In this document: positions 7,223 through 14,523 of the stretch, one piece after another
Layout of the letters: each line of letters begins with the position of its first letter
Numbering within the stretch: position 1 is the stretch's first letter
From: RGIG1918 sp045536045
GTDB lineage: Bacteria; Cyanobacteriota; Vampirovibrionia; Gastranaerophilales; Gastranaerophilaceae
Direction: 5' to 3'
NCBI GenBank assembly: GCA_045536045.1
Contig: JAZSMU010000002.1
Span: 1-20,150 of the forward strand
DNA: 20,150 nt
The notes under the pieces: generated by a model
The model's database searches: none
What the model was told of the DNA's origin: nothing
What the model saw: only the letters and a program-made list of their open reading frames with translations
Made by a program: the position numbers and the translations under genes

Positions 7223-7251
7223 TTAAAAATGATTATCATTATCAATATAAG
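7223..7251 (+). promoter_or_regulatory. Promoter of the DUF378 gene overlapped by a Fur box
   Basis: A weak -35 (TTAAAA, 7223-7228), 17 bp and TATAAG (7246-7251) precede the DUF378 gene. The spacer is filled almost exactly by the Fur-like site at 7225-7243, the expected place for a repressor. A TTGTTT further upstream is another possible -35. Confidence 0.4.
7225..7243 (+). promoter_or_regulatory. Fur-box-like operator
   Basis: The 19 bases AAAAATGATTATCATTATC match the classical Fur consensus GATAATGATWATCATTATC at 17 of 19 positions, with the perfect core ATGATTATCATTATC. It lies 31 bases before the DUF378 start codon. By the known behaviour of Fur, iron-bound repressor would block this promoter. 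A Fur/Zur/PerR relative is possible, since these share similar boxes. Confidence 0.65.
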
Positions 7252-7273
7252 AAAATTGAAGAAAGGAAAAAAT

Positions 7274-7501
7274 ATGAGAGAAAATGGTTTTTTAAAATTT
7301 TTATGTGGCTTAAGCTATATTTTGGTTATTATTGGGGCAATAAATTGGGGCTTGATTGGCTTTTTTGAGTTTGATTTAGTTGCTTATATATTTGGCGAAA
7401 TGTCATTTTTATCTAGAATTGTCTACGACCTAGTTGGTATTTCTGCAATAATTTCTGTAATTTGCACCTCAATTTGCATGAGAAATGAAGATAGATATTA
7501 A
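7274..7501 (+). CDS. DUF378 small membrane protein (YuzA-like)
   Basis: A 75-residue integral membrane protein. It has two hydrophobic helices (about 10-28 and 45-66) separated by F-E-F-D-L-V-A-Y-I-F-G. The motif I-I-G-A-I-N-W-G-L-I-G-F-F is the hallmark of DUF378, and S-R-I-V-Y-D-L-V-G also fits. The function of the family is unknown. I chose the ATG at 7274 because AAAGGA stands eight bases upstream; an in-frame ATG at 7229 would overlap the Fur-like box and lengthen the protein with a non-family basic stretch. The gene is monocistronic, has a Fur-like operator, and is followed at once by a foldable element and a terminator. Confidence 0.88.
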   Translation: MRENGFLKFLCGLSYILVIIGAINWGLIGFFEFDLVAYIFGEMSFLSRIVYDLVGISAIISVICTSICMRNEDRY

Positions 7502-7505
7502 AAAA

Positions 7506-7554
7506 TCCCCACGATTTGTCCATAAGACAGGTTGAATAAATCAACTCGTGGAGA
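7506..7554 (+). ncRNA. Predicted three-way-junction RNA in the DUF378 3' UTR
   Basis: Five bases after the DUF378 stop lies a sequence that folds into three adjoining stems. The closing stem pairs TCCCCACGA (7506-7514) with TCGTGGAGA (7546-7554), 8 of 9 pairs. One inner hairpin is TTGTC/GACAG (7516-7520/7526-7530) with loop CATAA, and the other GTTGA/TCAAC (7531-7535/7541-7545) with loop ATAAA. The stems use almost every base and both loops have five bases. I recognise no known riboswitch or ribozyme. It could be a 3'-UTR-derived small RNA, an mRNA-stabilising structure or a mobile-element relic. The fold is drawn by hand and no energy was computed. Confidence 0.4.
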
Positions 7555-7578
7555 TTATGCTTTATCTTAATAGAAATA

Positions 7579-7618
7579 AAAAAGGTTTTCAAGATGATAC
7601 AAGTTTGAAAGCCTTTTT
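7579..7618. terminator. Rho-independent terminator, usable from both sides
   Basis: A 14-bp stem with one G-T pair (7579-7592 with 7605-7618) encloses a 12-base loop. The plus strand ends in TTTTT and then an AT-rich stretch, terminating the DUF378 transcript. The minus strand ends in TTTTTT and can terminate the mcrBC and metallophosphoesterase-remnant transcript. Confidence 0.8.
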
Positions 7619-7620
7619 AA

Positions 7621-7765
7621 TTATTCAACAAACTCAATAACGACAATTTCTGGCAGACAATTAAATCTAACAGGAAGAATGCTAACTCCAATTCCTTTTG
7701 TTGTAATTAATTTTTTACCATTTTCTTCAATTAATCCTAGTGCATACTTATTTCCCAGATTTTTT
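7621..7765 (-). pseudogene. C-terminal remnant of a YkuE-type metallophosphoesterase
   Basis: The 47 codons before the TAA at 7621 read like the conserved tail of YkuE-like metallophosphoesterases: N-L-G-N-K-Y-A-L-G-L-I-E-E-N-G, then a T-K-G-I-G-V-S element and L-P-V-R-F-N-C-L-P-E-I-V-V-I-E-F. The upstream catalytic part, with its metal-binding Asp, His and Asn motifs, is absent. Upstream in the same direction lies mcrC, whose stop codon (7766-7768) sits exactly where the recognisable homology ends. In-frame sequence continues a little into mcrC (a Met at 7809) but that portion is not family-like. I infer that acquisition of mcrBC, or a deletion with it, cut off the 5' part of this gene. Confidence 0.7.
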
Positions 7766-9037
7766 TTAAACTGCAACTTCGGTTTTTTCAGTATCAAAAA
7801 TACCTGCAATATCTTCTGCGATTTTTTTCAAATTTTCCCTATCTTGCAAATTGCCATACTTTAAGTTTATTGTTTTAAAGCTTATTTTATACTCATCTTT
7901 AATATTTTCATCTGTATTTAGAAAATAGTCATCAACATTAGGTTGCGTGCTACCCCATTGTGGATATAAAAGAATAGCATGATGTGCGTTATGCAACAGG
8001 CAATATGTTGAAACTTGAAAAACATCGTTATTGGAAAAATCATCAACATTTCTGAAGTGTTTATATTTTGTGTCTATAACAAATGAACATTTATTTTTTT
8101 TAACCATTATATCTACAAAAGTGTTGCGTTTTTTGTTGTTATCGCCTTTTAATAGCTTACGCCCTTTTTGCGCAAAAATTTCAAAACCAAATTCATTCTT
8201 GTATTTTTTCATAATCTCAAACACAAATTCTTCAAACAATTTGTTCATATCCCAAACAAGAGAAATATTTTCAAACTTGTTTTTAGATAAATCTACACTT
8301 GCTTTTTCAACAAATATTTTTGCAAGATTAAAAGGCTTTTTAAAAAGTTCTTGATTGCGTGTGAGTTTAATTTTATTTGCCTTAAATTTATCAAATCTGA
8401 CAATTTTTATATCTGAATAATAATTCATGATAAATTTAAGAGTTTTTTTGTTGTAGCTATTTTGAGTTATGTTATACAGGCAAGTTGCAACAAATAAAAA
8501 TAGTTGATTAAGCTCATTATTTTCAGAAAATTCATCATATTCACAATAAAATTTCGTCCTATTAACGCAATTGTATTTAATATTTTCATTAAATTTTAAT
8601 TTGCCTTTTAAATAGTTTAAATTGTCTTCTTTTCTAACATATTTCTTCGGCGTTAAACGTTTTAAACATTCAAACAAAGATCTTGCATATTCTCTTATTA
8701 AAATTTCAATAAACGGATTTTTTGCTGTTGATAATCTTGAATCGTTTGTTGTTTTTATGTCTAGATTTTTTGTGTAAGAAAGCATAAAAATAAGGTTTTT
8801 TAATATATTTCCCTTATTTTCAATATCATTATTATCACAAATTAATTTTGGCAAAATTTGAAAGTGAGTTTTCTTATATTTAATAACTCCAACCCAAGAA
8901 CTTGTTTCAACACCATTTCTTGTTACCCTTAGGGCTTGTGTTAAATTTTGACATTCCAAATATGCCTGCAGACCATCTAGGTCGCAAGCAAGATCTTTAA
9001 TTTTTTCATATTCTTTAATTAAAATTGGCTCTGCCAT
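7766..9037 (-). CDS. mcrC: McrC, nuclease subunit of an McrBC-type restriction enzyme
   Basis: A 423-residue McrC-family protein. In McrBC systems McrC joins the McrB ring, stimulates its GTPase and cuts DNA. The C-terminal PD-(D/E)xK nuclease is visible: V-D-I at Asp309, then Asp322-Thr-Lys324-Y-K, preceded by a helix with the usual Trp-Asp-x-N-x-L-F-E-x-F block (about 262-271). The N-terminal half carries V-G-V-I and F-x-I-L-P-K, typical of the family. I prefer the ATG at 9037, which has AGGG before it, over the TTG 15 bases upstream. It starts 18 bases after the mcrB stop. Its own stop abuts the metallophosphoesterase remnant. Confidence 0.88.
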   Translation of the reverse strand: MAEPILIKEYEKIKDLACDLDGLQAYLECQNLTQALRVTRNGVETSSWVGVIKYKKTHFQILPKLICDNNDIENKGNILKNLIFMLSYTKNLDIKTTNDSRLSTAKNPFIEILIREYARSLFECLKRLTPKKYVRKEDNLNYLKGKLKFNENIKYNCVNRTKFYCEYDEFSENNELNQLFLFVATCLYNITQNSYNKKTLKFIMNYYSDIKIVRFDKFKANKIKLTRNQELFKKPFNLAKIFVEKASVDLSKNKFENISLVWDMNKLFEEFVFEIMKKYKNEFGFEIFAQKGRKLLKGDNNKKRNTFVDIMVKKNKCSFVIDTKYKHFRNVDDFSNNDVFQVSTYCLLHNAHHAILLYPQWGSTQPNVDDYFLNTDENIKDEYKISFKTINLKYGNLQDRENLKKIAEDIAGIFDTEKTEVAV

Positions 9038-9055
9038 ATTTACCCTATTCAAATT

Positions 9056-11671
9056 TTACTGTTTCAAAGCATTTTCAAATGCTTCATCCGAAAAATCTTC
9101 TATAGTTTTAAATTCGTAAATAGTTTCATCGCATTCATTTTTCAAATTTTCTGGAATGTCTTTAATTTCTTCAATAAAGCCTGGAATTATCAATTTTAAT
9201 TTTTCCCAATCGCAATAAAAGTATTCATTCAAAAGTGGCAAAATTTCACTAAACCAAATATCTTTTAATGTTTCAATGCCAGCATTTTCATATTTTGTGT
9301 TAATAAAATAACTATGCCCAATTTGATGGTCTCTATCTAAAAGAATTTTGATTTTTTTATTCAATTCTTTGAAAATCTCTCTAAAACCACATCCAAAATC
9401 TGCGACCAGTTCAGCTTTTGGCATCATTTCAATAAATTTGAAACGACGGCGAAGCGCAATATCAATTGAAGCAATTGAACGGTCTGAAGTATTCATTGTG
9501 CCAATTATGTATAAATTTTTTGGCACACTAAATGCCTCTTTAGAATATGGCAGAGACACCTCTAAATTATCTCTTTTATCTTCTTCAATTAAGGTAATCA
9601 ATTCGCCAAAGATTTTAGAAACATTTCCTCTGTTGATTTCGTCAATAATTAGAATGTATTTTGGCGTATTTGAATTAACTGTATATTCTTTGCGTTTTTC
9701 TAACGGTATTTGATTTCCATCTTCTATATTATTTTTTATATTTATTAATTCCTTATAAAAAGCAAAATGATAGTTTCTTAAACCTATATTGCCTTTATAT
9801 TCTTTATTAAAATCAATAGAATTTTTATATTGCTTGTTTGCACTGAACAATTCTTTAATTTTGAGTAAAGATATCTTTCTACCTTGTTCTTGTGCGCCAT
9901 AATGATATACCAGTTCATTATCTTCATAAAATATATTGTATAAATTTTTAAAATTAGAACCATTTGGATAGCTTTCTTTAAAAATATTTAAAACCATATC
10001 AAATGAAACAATCTGAGATTGCTCCTTGCAGACATCTTTATATAAATTTCTAGATGCTTCTTTGCAAATCTGTTTAAAAATGCCATCTTCTAATTTATAA
10101 CTTAAACTATCGCTATCTAAATCTGGCTTAATCCCCTCAACAAATTCTTCATAAGAATAAGATTGATGGAATGTAACAAATTCAATTTGCCTGTTTTCTT
10201 TTAATTTATCAAATTCTGTTTTTAATTCAGAATATTTTTCAATTGAAACATTTTCATATTTTTTATTATGAACAACACTCATAGCTTTTAAAACTGTATT
10301 ATAGGTTTTTCCTGTTCCAGGTGGTCCATATAAGATTTGGTTTAAAGTTTGATCAGGAATATCTGTAGTCATATCTTCACCCTCATTTTTTATTTCTTCT
10401 GTATCTTCTTTTGTGTTGCCTTTGCCGACAAACCATATAAAATCTTGAGCATCCAACAATGTATGCTTTTTATTTAAGACTTCATCCATTTTTTTGCATA
10501 AGGTATTTTTGCAATATTCTTGCCAATTTATATATCTTTCTTCTTGCGAATTATAATTTAACAGATATGGCAAATTAATGATTTTTGCAAAAATATTGTA
10601 TGGTTTTACATGCGTAAACAAAAGGTATTTTTCATAGTTATTAGTAAATAAAAAATACGAAACAGATTGAACTTCAAGTAAAGTATTTTTATTATGCCAA
10701 GTAGTGTCATTTCTTAATCTTTCATTCAAAATATCCTGAAAAGTTCTAATTCTGTATGACAAATCATTATCAGAAAATAAAATTTCAAGTGCAGTTTTTA
10801 AATCCTCAAAATGATAGTCAATAAGATGGCGAAGCCCACTACATCTACCCAAAAAATAAGACATAAAATTTGGCTTTTCTAAATTATTGAAATTATCTTT
10901 TAAATTGAATAAGTTATCAAAAATGCCTTTGTTTTTATATGCATACTCATATTTATATTGTTCGTTGTATTCTTGAGAGCTTTTATATTCAGCATACTTT
11001 ATAATTAAATCTTTTAATATATCATTTGAAGAAATAATACCCAATTGCTCCAAAATATTATCTAAAAATTCTTTTACTTCACTTAATTCACATTCCCTAA
11101 AATATATTCTTTGAGTATATTTATTTGGATATGTATTTTGATATGGGATAACTTCTACACCTTTTAAGTTTTCAGCTAGTGGAATATCAACCCCATGCAA
11201 ACAAAGTTTTAAATTTTTGTCCTTCAAGGGAATATAATAAAGCTTGATTTTGCCATCTTTTTGAACACTCTTTTCTGACAGTTGATTGTAGCTTTTACGT
11301 TCATACCCAGCTTCGTCTACCTTTTTAATAAAATATTCTTGAACGGATAATGTATTTAGCGATTTTTTTTCTTCCAAAAACTTTTTATAATGTTTGATAT
11401 AATTTGAATGTTCTGTGTGAAAATCGCCGCCATCTTTAATCTTCTTACAATACAAAGGGTTGTCTATAATTTTGTTGTAAATTGGCATAAAATCTTCTAA
11501 ATTTGTATATTTAAACAAATCAGAATAAGGAACATCAAATATTTTCATTGAATTTAGACAATTTTCATAAGTTCTTGCAATTATATCAATTGCCGATTTA
11601 CTATAATAGCCATCCCTGCTATTTTTTTGCTTTCCAAGCCAAGAAGTAAATTGTTCTTTTACATTTTCCAT
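9056..11671 (-). CDS. mcrB: McrB-family GTPase of a type IV (modification-dependent) restriction system
   Basis: An 871-residue AAA+ GTPase. The motor is C-terminal: Walker A G-P-P-G-T-G-K-T (449-456), Walker B I-I-D-E-I-N-R-G (675-682), the McrB signature M-N-T-S-D-R-S (726-732) and R-R-R-F (741-744). Known McrB uses this motor to translocate on DNA after the N-terminal domain finds modified cytosines. The N-terminal 430 residues, rich in Lys, Asn and Tyr, match no reader domain I recognise, so the target modification is unknown. A roughly 150-residue insert separates the Walker motifs. The ATG at 11671 follows AAGGTG; a GTG nine bases upstream is less likely. It lies 74 bases downstream of purB on the same strand, and mcrC follows. 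Confidence 0.9.
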   Translation of the reverse strand: MENVKEQFTSWLGKQKNSRDGYYSKSAIDIIARTYENCLNSMKIFDVPYSDLFKYTNLEDFMPIYNKIIDNPLYCKKIKDGGDFHTEHSNYIKHYKKFLEEKKSLNTLSVQEYFIKKVDEAGYERKSYNQLSEKSVQKDGKIKLYYIPLKDKNLKLCLHGVDIPLAENLKGVEVIPYQNTYPNKYTQRIYFRECELSEVKEFLDNILEQLGIISSNDILKDLIIKYAEYKSSQEYNEQYKYEYAYKNKGIFDNLFNLKDNFNNLEKPNFMSYFLGRCSGLRHLIDYHFEDLKTALEILFSDNDLSYRIRTFQDILNERLRNDTTWHNKNTLLEVQSVSYFLFTNNYEKYLLFTHVKPYNIFAKIINLPYLLNYNSQEERYINWQEYCKNTLCKKMDEVLNKKHTLLDAQDFIWFVGKGNTKEDTEEIKNEGEDMTTDIPDQTLNQILYGPPGTGKTYNTVLKAMSVVHNKKYENVSIEKYSELKTEFDKLKENRQIEFVTFHQSYSYEEFVEGIKPDLDSDSLSYKLEDGIFKQICKEASRNLYKDVCKEQSQIVSFDMVLNIFKESYPNGSNFKNLYNIFYEDNELVYHYGAQEQGRKISLLKIKELFSANKQYKNSIDFNKEYKGNIGLRNYHFAFYKELINIKNNIEDGNQIPLEKRKEYTVNSNTPKYILIIDEINRGNVSKIFGELITLIEEDKRDNLEVSLPYSKEAFSVPKNLYIIGTMNTSDRSIASIDIALRRRFKFIEMMPKAELVADFGCGFREIFKELNKKIKILLDRDHQIGHSYFINTKYENAGIETLKDIWFSEILPLLNEYFYCDWEKLKLIIPGFIEEIKDIPENLKNECDETIYEFKTIEDFSDEAFENALKQ

Positions 11672-11695
11672 ACTTTGCACCTTTTACTTATTATT

Positions 11696-11725
11696 GTATC
11701 CACACCACACGTCAAAAGTGGACAC
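11696..11725 (-). promoter_or_regulatory. Inverted repeat upstream of mcrB
   Basis: GTATCCAC (11696-11703) and GTGGACAC (11718-11725) form a 7-of-8 inverted repeat in the short purB-mcrB gap, just upstream of the mcrB ribosome site. A TTGACG -35-like hexamer lies inside it on the minus strand, but no well-spaced -10 follows. It may be an operator or a weak hairpin. Confidence 0.3.
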
Positions 11726-11745
11726 ATAATATAAAACAACAAAAT

Positions 11746-13020
11746 CTATTCAAACCTATCAAAAATAACTTTAATATTTTTTAAGTAATTTTCGGAGTTA
11801 AAAATTTCTTCAACTTCGTTTCCTGATAGGTGTTTTTTCATGTTTTCTTTAAAATTGCCGTTGTTATTGTAAGCGTCAAATGCTTCGCTTTGAACAATTT
11901 TATAGGCTTCTTCTCTTGTTTTGCCTTGCTTAGTTAAAGCCAATAAGCAAGCTTGAGAGTAGATAATTTCGCCATATTTTTCAATATTTTTAACCATATT
12001 TTGTGGTTTAATAACCAAATTTTTCAATGTTGAATTAAATCTGATTAGCATATAGTGCATAAGCTCTGTTGTGTCTGGCAAAATCACTCTTTCAACAGAA
12101 GAGTGAGAAATATCTCTTTCGTGCCAAAGGGCAATATTATCCATGCTTGCAATAGAATTTGCCTTAATTACTCTTGCAATTCCTGTTAAATTTTCAGATG
12201 CAATTGGATTTCTTTTGTGTGGCATAGCTGAAGAGCCTTTTTGATTTTCAGAAAAACCTTCCTCAACTTCGTTTACTTCCCATCTTTGCAAATGCCTAAT
12301 TTCAATTGCAAACCATTCAATAGCTGACGCTAAAAGTGCCAAAGAATTTAAATAATTTGCGTGCCTATCTCTTGAAATAACTTGAGTTGAAATTTTAGCA
12401 GACTTTAAGCCCAAAATTTCGCAAGTAATTTTTTCAATTCTTGGGTCAACATTTGAATATGTTCCACAAGGACCTGAAATTTGCCCAACAGAAATTTCAT
12501 CTAAAGCATTTTCAATTCTAGTTTTTGCCCTTTGGAGCATATCTAGCAAATTTAGAAACTTAAAGCCTAAAGTTATAACTTCTGCACCAATTCCATGAGA
12601 ACGACCAAGACAAATTGTGTCTTTATGTTCAAAAGCTAAGTTTTTAACTGTTTTAATTAGATTTTCAAGCTCTTTTAAAATAAGACTTGTTGCATTTTTA
12701 ATTTGTAGTGCAAGAGCCGTATCAATAACATCTGAGCTGGTTAAGCCCATATGGATATATTTTGAATAATCGCCACCAACATATTCATTAACACAAGTTA
12801 AAAATGCGATAACATCATGGCGGACTTCGGCTTCAATTTCTTCAATTCTTTTTAAGTTAAAATTTGCTGTTTGCTTAATGTGCTCTAAAGATTCATCAGA
12901 GATTTCGCCAAGTCTATTGTAAGCTTCGCAAACTGCAAGCTCAACAGACAAAAAATACTTAAATTTAGACTCTAAGTCCCAAATATCACGCATTTCGCTT
13001 TTTGAATATCTTTCTATCAT
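11746..13020 (-). CDS. purB: Adenylosuccinate lyase
   Basis: A 424-residue fumarase/aspartase-superfamily enzyme that splits SAICAR and adenylosuccinate in purine synthesis. Signatures: T-S-S-D (94-97), G-R-S-H-G (139-143) with catalytic His142, and the superfamily signature G-S-S-A-M-P-H-K-R-N-P (262-272) with the catalytic Ser loop. G-R-S-H-G is more often G-R-T-H-G, and the usual I-S-G-A-V-G block reads I-S-G-P-C-G, close to some archaeal and bacterial relatives. The ATG at 13020 follows TTGGAG; the TTG 12 bases upstream is part of that ribosome site, so I reject it. It has its own promoter and no visible terminator, so read-through into mcrB is possible. Confidence 0.95.
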   Translation of the reverse strand: MIERYSKSEMRDIWDLESKFKYFLSVELAVCEAYNRLGEISDESLEHIKQTANFNLKRIEEIEAEVRHDVIAFLTCVNEYVGGDYSKYIHMGLTSSDVIDTALALQIKNATSLILKELENLIKTVKNLAFEHKDTICLGRSHGIGAEVITLGFKFLNLLDMLQRAKTRIENALDEISVGQISGPCGTYSNVDPRIEKITCEILGLKSAKISTQVISRDRHANYLNSLALLASAIEWFAIEIRHLQRWEVNEVEEGFSENQKGSSAMPHKRNPIASENLTGIARVIKANSIASMDNIALWHERDISHSSVERVILPDTTELMHYMLIRFNSTLKNLVIKPQNMVKNIEKYGEIIYSQACLLALTKQGKTREEAYKIVQSEAFDAYNNNGNFKENMKKHLSGNEVEEIFNSENYLKNIKVIFDRFE

Positions 13021-13043
13021 AGCTTTCTCCAAAATCCAAAATC

Positions 13044-13049
13044 ATTATA
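13044..13049 (-). promoter_or_regulatory. purB -10 box
   Basis: On the minus strand TATAAT lies 23 bases before the purB ATG, with the TTGGAG ribosome site in between. The matching -35 position falls inside the sepF terminator and is poor. Confidence 0.5.
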
Positions 13050-13064
13050 CACCAAAGCACTAAA

Positions 13065-13090
13065 AAAAGCGCCTAACTAGAGGCGCTTTT
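13065..13090. terminator. sepF terminator
   Basis: A perfect 10-bp stem (AAAAGCGCCT with AGGCGCTTTT) and six-base loop. The minus strand continues into TTTTTTT, so it ends the yggS-sepF transcript just ahead of purB. Confidence 0.9.
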
Positions 13091-13106
13091 CGTTATATTC
13101 TGTAAA

Positions 13107-13613
13107 TTATAAGCCTAGCGGATTGCTCCATAGAGCATCTTTGTTCATTTTTGTAGCCAACATTTCTTGAGAAAGGTTAATGTTGTTTGGAGTAAAAATG
13201 AAAACAAAATCTCCAATTTTTCTTTGGTTGCCATCTAGGGCGTGAGTGCAACCACATAAGAAGTCAACGATTCTTTGTGATTGGTCTCTGTCTAATAGTT
13301 GTAAGTTTAAAATAACTGTTTTGCGTTCTTTTAAAGCTTCAACAATTGTAACTGATTCGTTGAATGCTCTTGGTTCAAAAACAACAACGTCATAATTTGT
13401 TTTGCTCATTTGAACTACCTTTAAATTTCTTTCTCCTCTTAATGAAGAACCTGTTTCAAATGCTGGTTTAAGAGCTGCGTTTCTATCTGTTGGATATTCA
13501 ACGCCCATATCTCTTCCCATTTCATCAAAAATGTTTTCGTCTTCGCCTTCTTCGCCACCAACTACTGATGTGATTAAGTTGATAACTGATTTGAATTTTT
13601 CTGCTACGCTCAA
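13107..13613 (-). CDS. sepF: Cell division protein SepF
   Basis: A 168-residue SepF, the cytoplasmic membrane-anchoring partner of FtsZ at the division ring. The N-terminus is the short amphipathic membrane-binding helix type (A-E-K-F-K-S-V-I-N-L-I), followed by an acidic linker (20-50) and the DUF552 core (about 62-155): V-V-V-F-E-P-R-A-F-N-E-S, V-I-L-N-L-Q-L-L-D-R-D-Q-S-Q-R-I-V-D-F-L-C-G and I-G-D-F-V-F-I-F-T-P. This is the pattern of cyanobacterial SepF (Cdv2). The start is a TTG at 13613, backed by AAGGAG upstream; no ATG fits. yggS lies 14 bases upstream, the conserved ylmE-ylmF order. Confidence 0.95.
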   Translation of the reverse strand: MSVAEKFKSVINLITSVVGGEEGEDENIFDEMGRDMGVEYPTDRNAALKPAFETGSSLRGERNLKVVQMSKTNYDVVVFEPRAFNESVTIVEALKERKTVILNLQLLDRDQSQRIVDFLCGCTHALDGNQRKIGDFVFIFTPNNINLSQEMLATKMNKDALWSNPLGL

Positions 13614-13627
13614 TTTACCTTCTCCTT

Positions 13628-14284
13628 TTATTCAAATAATTTTCTTCCGATTCTAATAATTGTTGCTCCCTCACTAACGGCAATTTTGTAATCATTGCTC
13701 ATTCCCATAGAAAGTTCATTTAGGTTAAACTTTTCTTTAAGCTCTCTCATTTCAGAAAATAATTTTCTAAGTAGCTTTTCATCTGCCCAAATTGGAGCCA
13801 TATCCATTAAGCCAACTACTTTGATATTTTCTAGTGAGCTAACTTTTTCTAAAAAGTTTTCTAGTTGTGAAGGTGCAATGCCGTATTTAGTTTCTTCAAA
13901 GCTGTTATTAACCTGAACTAATACGTTTTGGACAATTCCTTTTTCTTTTGCTACTTTTGAGATTTCTTCAGCAAGCTCAATTGTGTCTAGTGAATGAATT
14001 AAACCAAAAACCCCAATTGCTTTTTTTGCCTTGTTCCTCTGCAAGTGTCCAATGAAATGATAATTGGAATTTGCCCTGATTTCATCATCTAAACCGTTGA
14101 TTTTTTTAATAGATTCAATGACTCTACTTTCTCCAAAATCTTTAAGCCCCAGCTTCCAAGCCTCAACCATATGCTCTTTGCCGTAGTACTTTGTTACTGC
14201 CACTATCTTAGCTTTATACCCTTTGATATCGTTTTTAATGATTTCAAGGTTGCTTGCGATTTTTTCAGATAACACGGTTCCCAT
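13628..14284 (-). CDS. yggS: YggS/PROSC-family PLP-binding protein
   Basis: A 218-residue alanine-racemase-fold protein that binds pyridoxal phosphate and keeps its level in balance; no catalytic activity is established for the family. PLP Lys32 is in V-A-V-T-K, followed by F-G-E-S-R, H-F-I-G-H-L-Q-R-N-K, the L-V-Q-V-N block, G-L-M-D-M and the S-M-G-M-S-N-D-Y...G-A-T-I-I-R-I-G-R C-terminus. I start it at the ATG at 14284, where family similarity begins and after a well-spaced promoter. An in-frame ATG at 14377 would add 31 residues unlike the family and overlap that promoter. It is the first gene of the yggS-sepF operon. Confidence 0.93.
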   Translation of the reverse strand: MGTVLSEKIASNLEIIKNDIKGYKAKIVAVTKYYGKEHMVEAWKLGLKDFGESRVIESIKKINGLDDEIRANSNYHFIGHLQRNKAKKAIGVFGLIHSLDTIELAEEISKVAKEKGIVQNVLVQVNNSFEETKYGIAPSQLENFLEKVSSLENIKVVGLMDMAPIWADEKLLRKLFSEMRELKEKFNLNELSMGMSNDYKIAVSEGATIIRIGRKLFE

Positions 14285-14307
14285 GATTTCAATTTCTGTA
14301 AGTCTTT

Positions 14308-14322
14308 GCTCAAAATTTGAGC
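14308..14322 (-). promoter_or_regulatory. Palindrome at the yggS transcription start
   Basis: The 15 bases GCTCAAAATTTGAGC form a perfect palindrome with a single central base, located at about +1 to +15 of the yggS promoter. The position suits an operator, or a small 5' hairpin of the mRNA. Confidence 0.4.
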
Positions 14323-14330
14323 ATATTTTT

Positions 14331-14359
14331 ATTATAAAACCCTTTTTTTCTTGGGCAAA
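14331..14359 (-). promoter_or_regulatory. yggS-sepF promoter
   Basis: On the minus strand TTGCCC (14359-14354), 17 bp, TATAAT (14336-14331). It predicts an mRNA start near 14324 and a 40-base leader before the ATG at 14284. Confidence 0.6.
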
Positions 14360-14393
14360 AAATATTTTTCTTTTCATGTTTTGAAAAAACGCA

Positions 14394-14431
14394 AATCATG
14401 GAAACATGCATGCTGACATGATTTCGGCATG
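14394..14431. promoter_or_regulatory. CATG-rich dyad between yggS and the serine operon
   Basis: AAATCATG (14394-14401) and CATGATTT (14417-14424) are a perfect 8-bp inverted repeat with CATGCATG (14405-14412) between them and GGCATG (14426-14431) beside. Further GGCATG copies lie at 14493-14498 and 14524-14529, the latter overlapping the next promoter. Likely a regulator-binding cluster; the regulator is unknown. Confidence 0.45.
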
Positions 14432-14523
14432 TTCAATATAACTTTACAATTCTTAATAATTCTAGGTGTTCCTTGATTTTTAACCATTTCAGGGCATGCT
14501 TTTTTTATTTATTTTTATGTTTT

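Noticed and set aside
7506..7554. Hammerhead ribozyme, purine riboswitch or c-di-GMP riboswitch
   Set aside because: The fold is three-way, but the conserved cores (CTGANGA and GAAA for hammerhead, the 7-base kissing loops of the purine class, the GAAA tetraloop and receptor of c-di-GMP-I) are absent.
9348..9713. Plus-strand reading frame opposite the McrB motor
   Set aside because: It is antisense to conserved Walker B and McrB signature codons, and no start signal supports it.
11672..11680. GTG start of mcrB three codons upstream
   Set aside because: It overlaps the AAGGTG ribosome site that serves the ATG at 11671.
7766..11745. Insertion sequence or transposase carrying mcrBC
   Set aside because: No transposase or integrase gene, no terminal inverted repeats and no obvious direct repeats at the two junctions.
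13021..13032. TTG start of purB four codons upstream
   Set aside because: The TTG is part of the TTGGAG ribosome site of the ATG at 13020.
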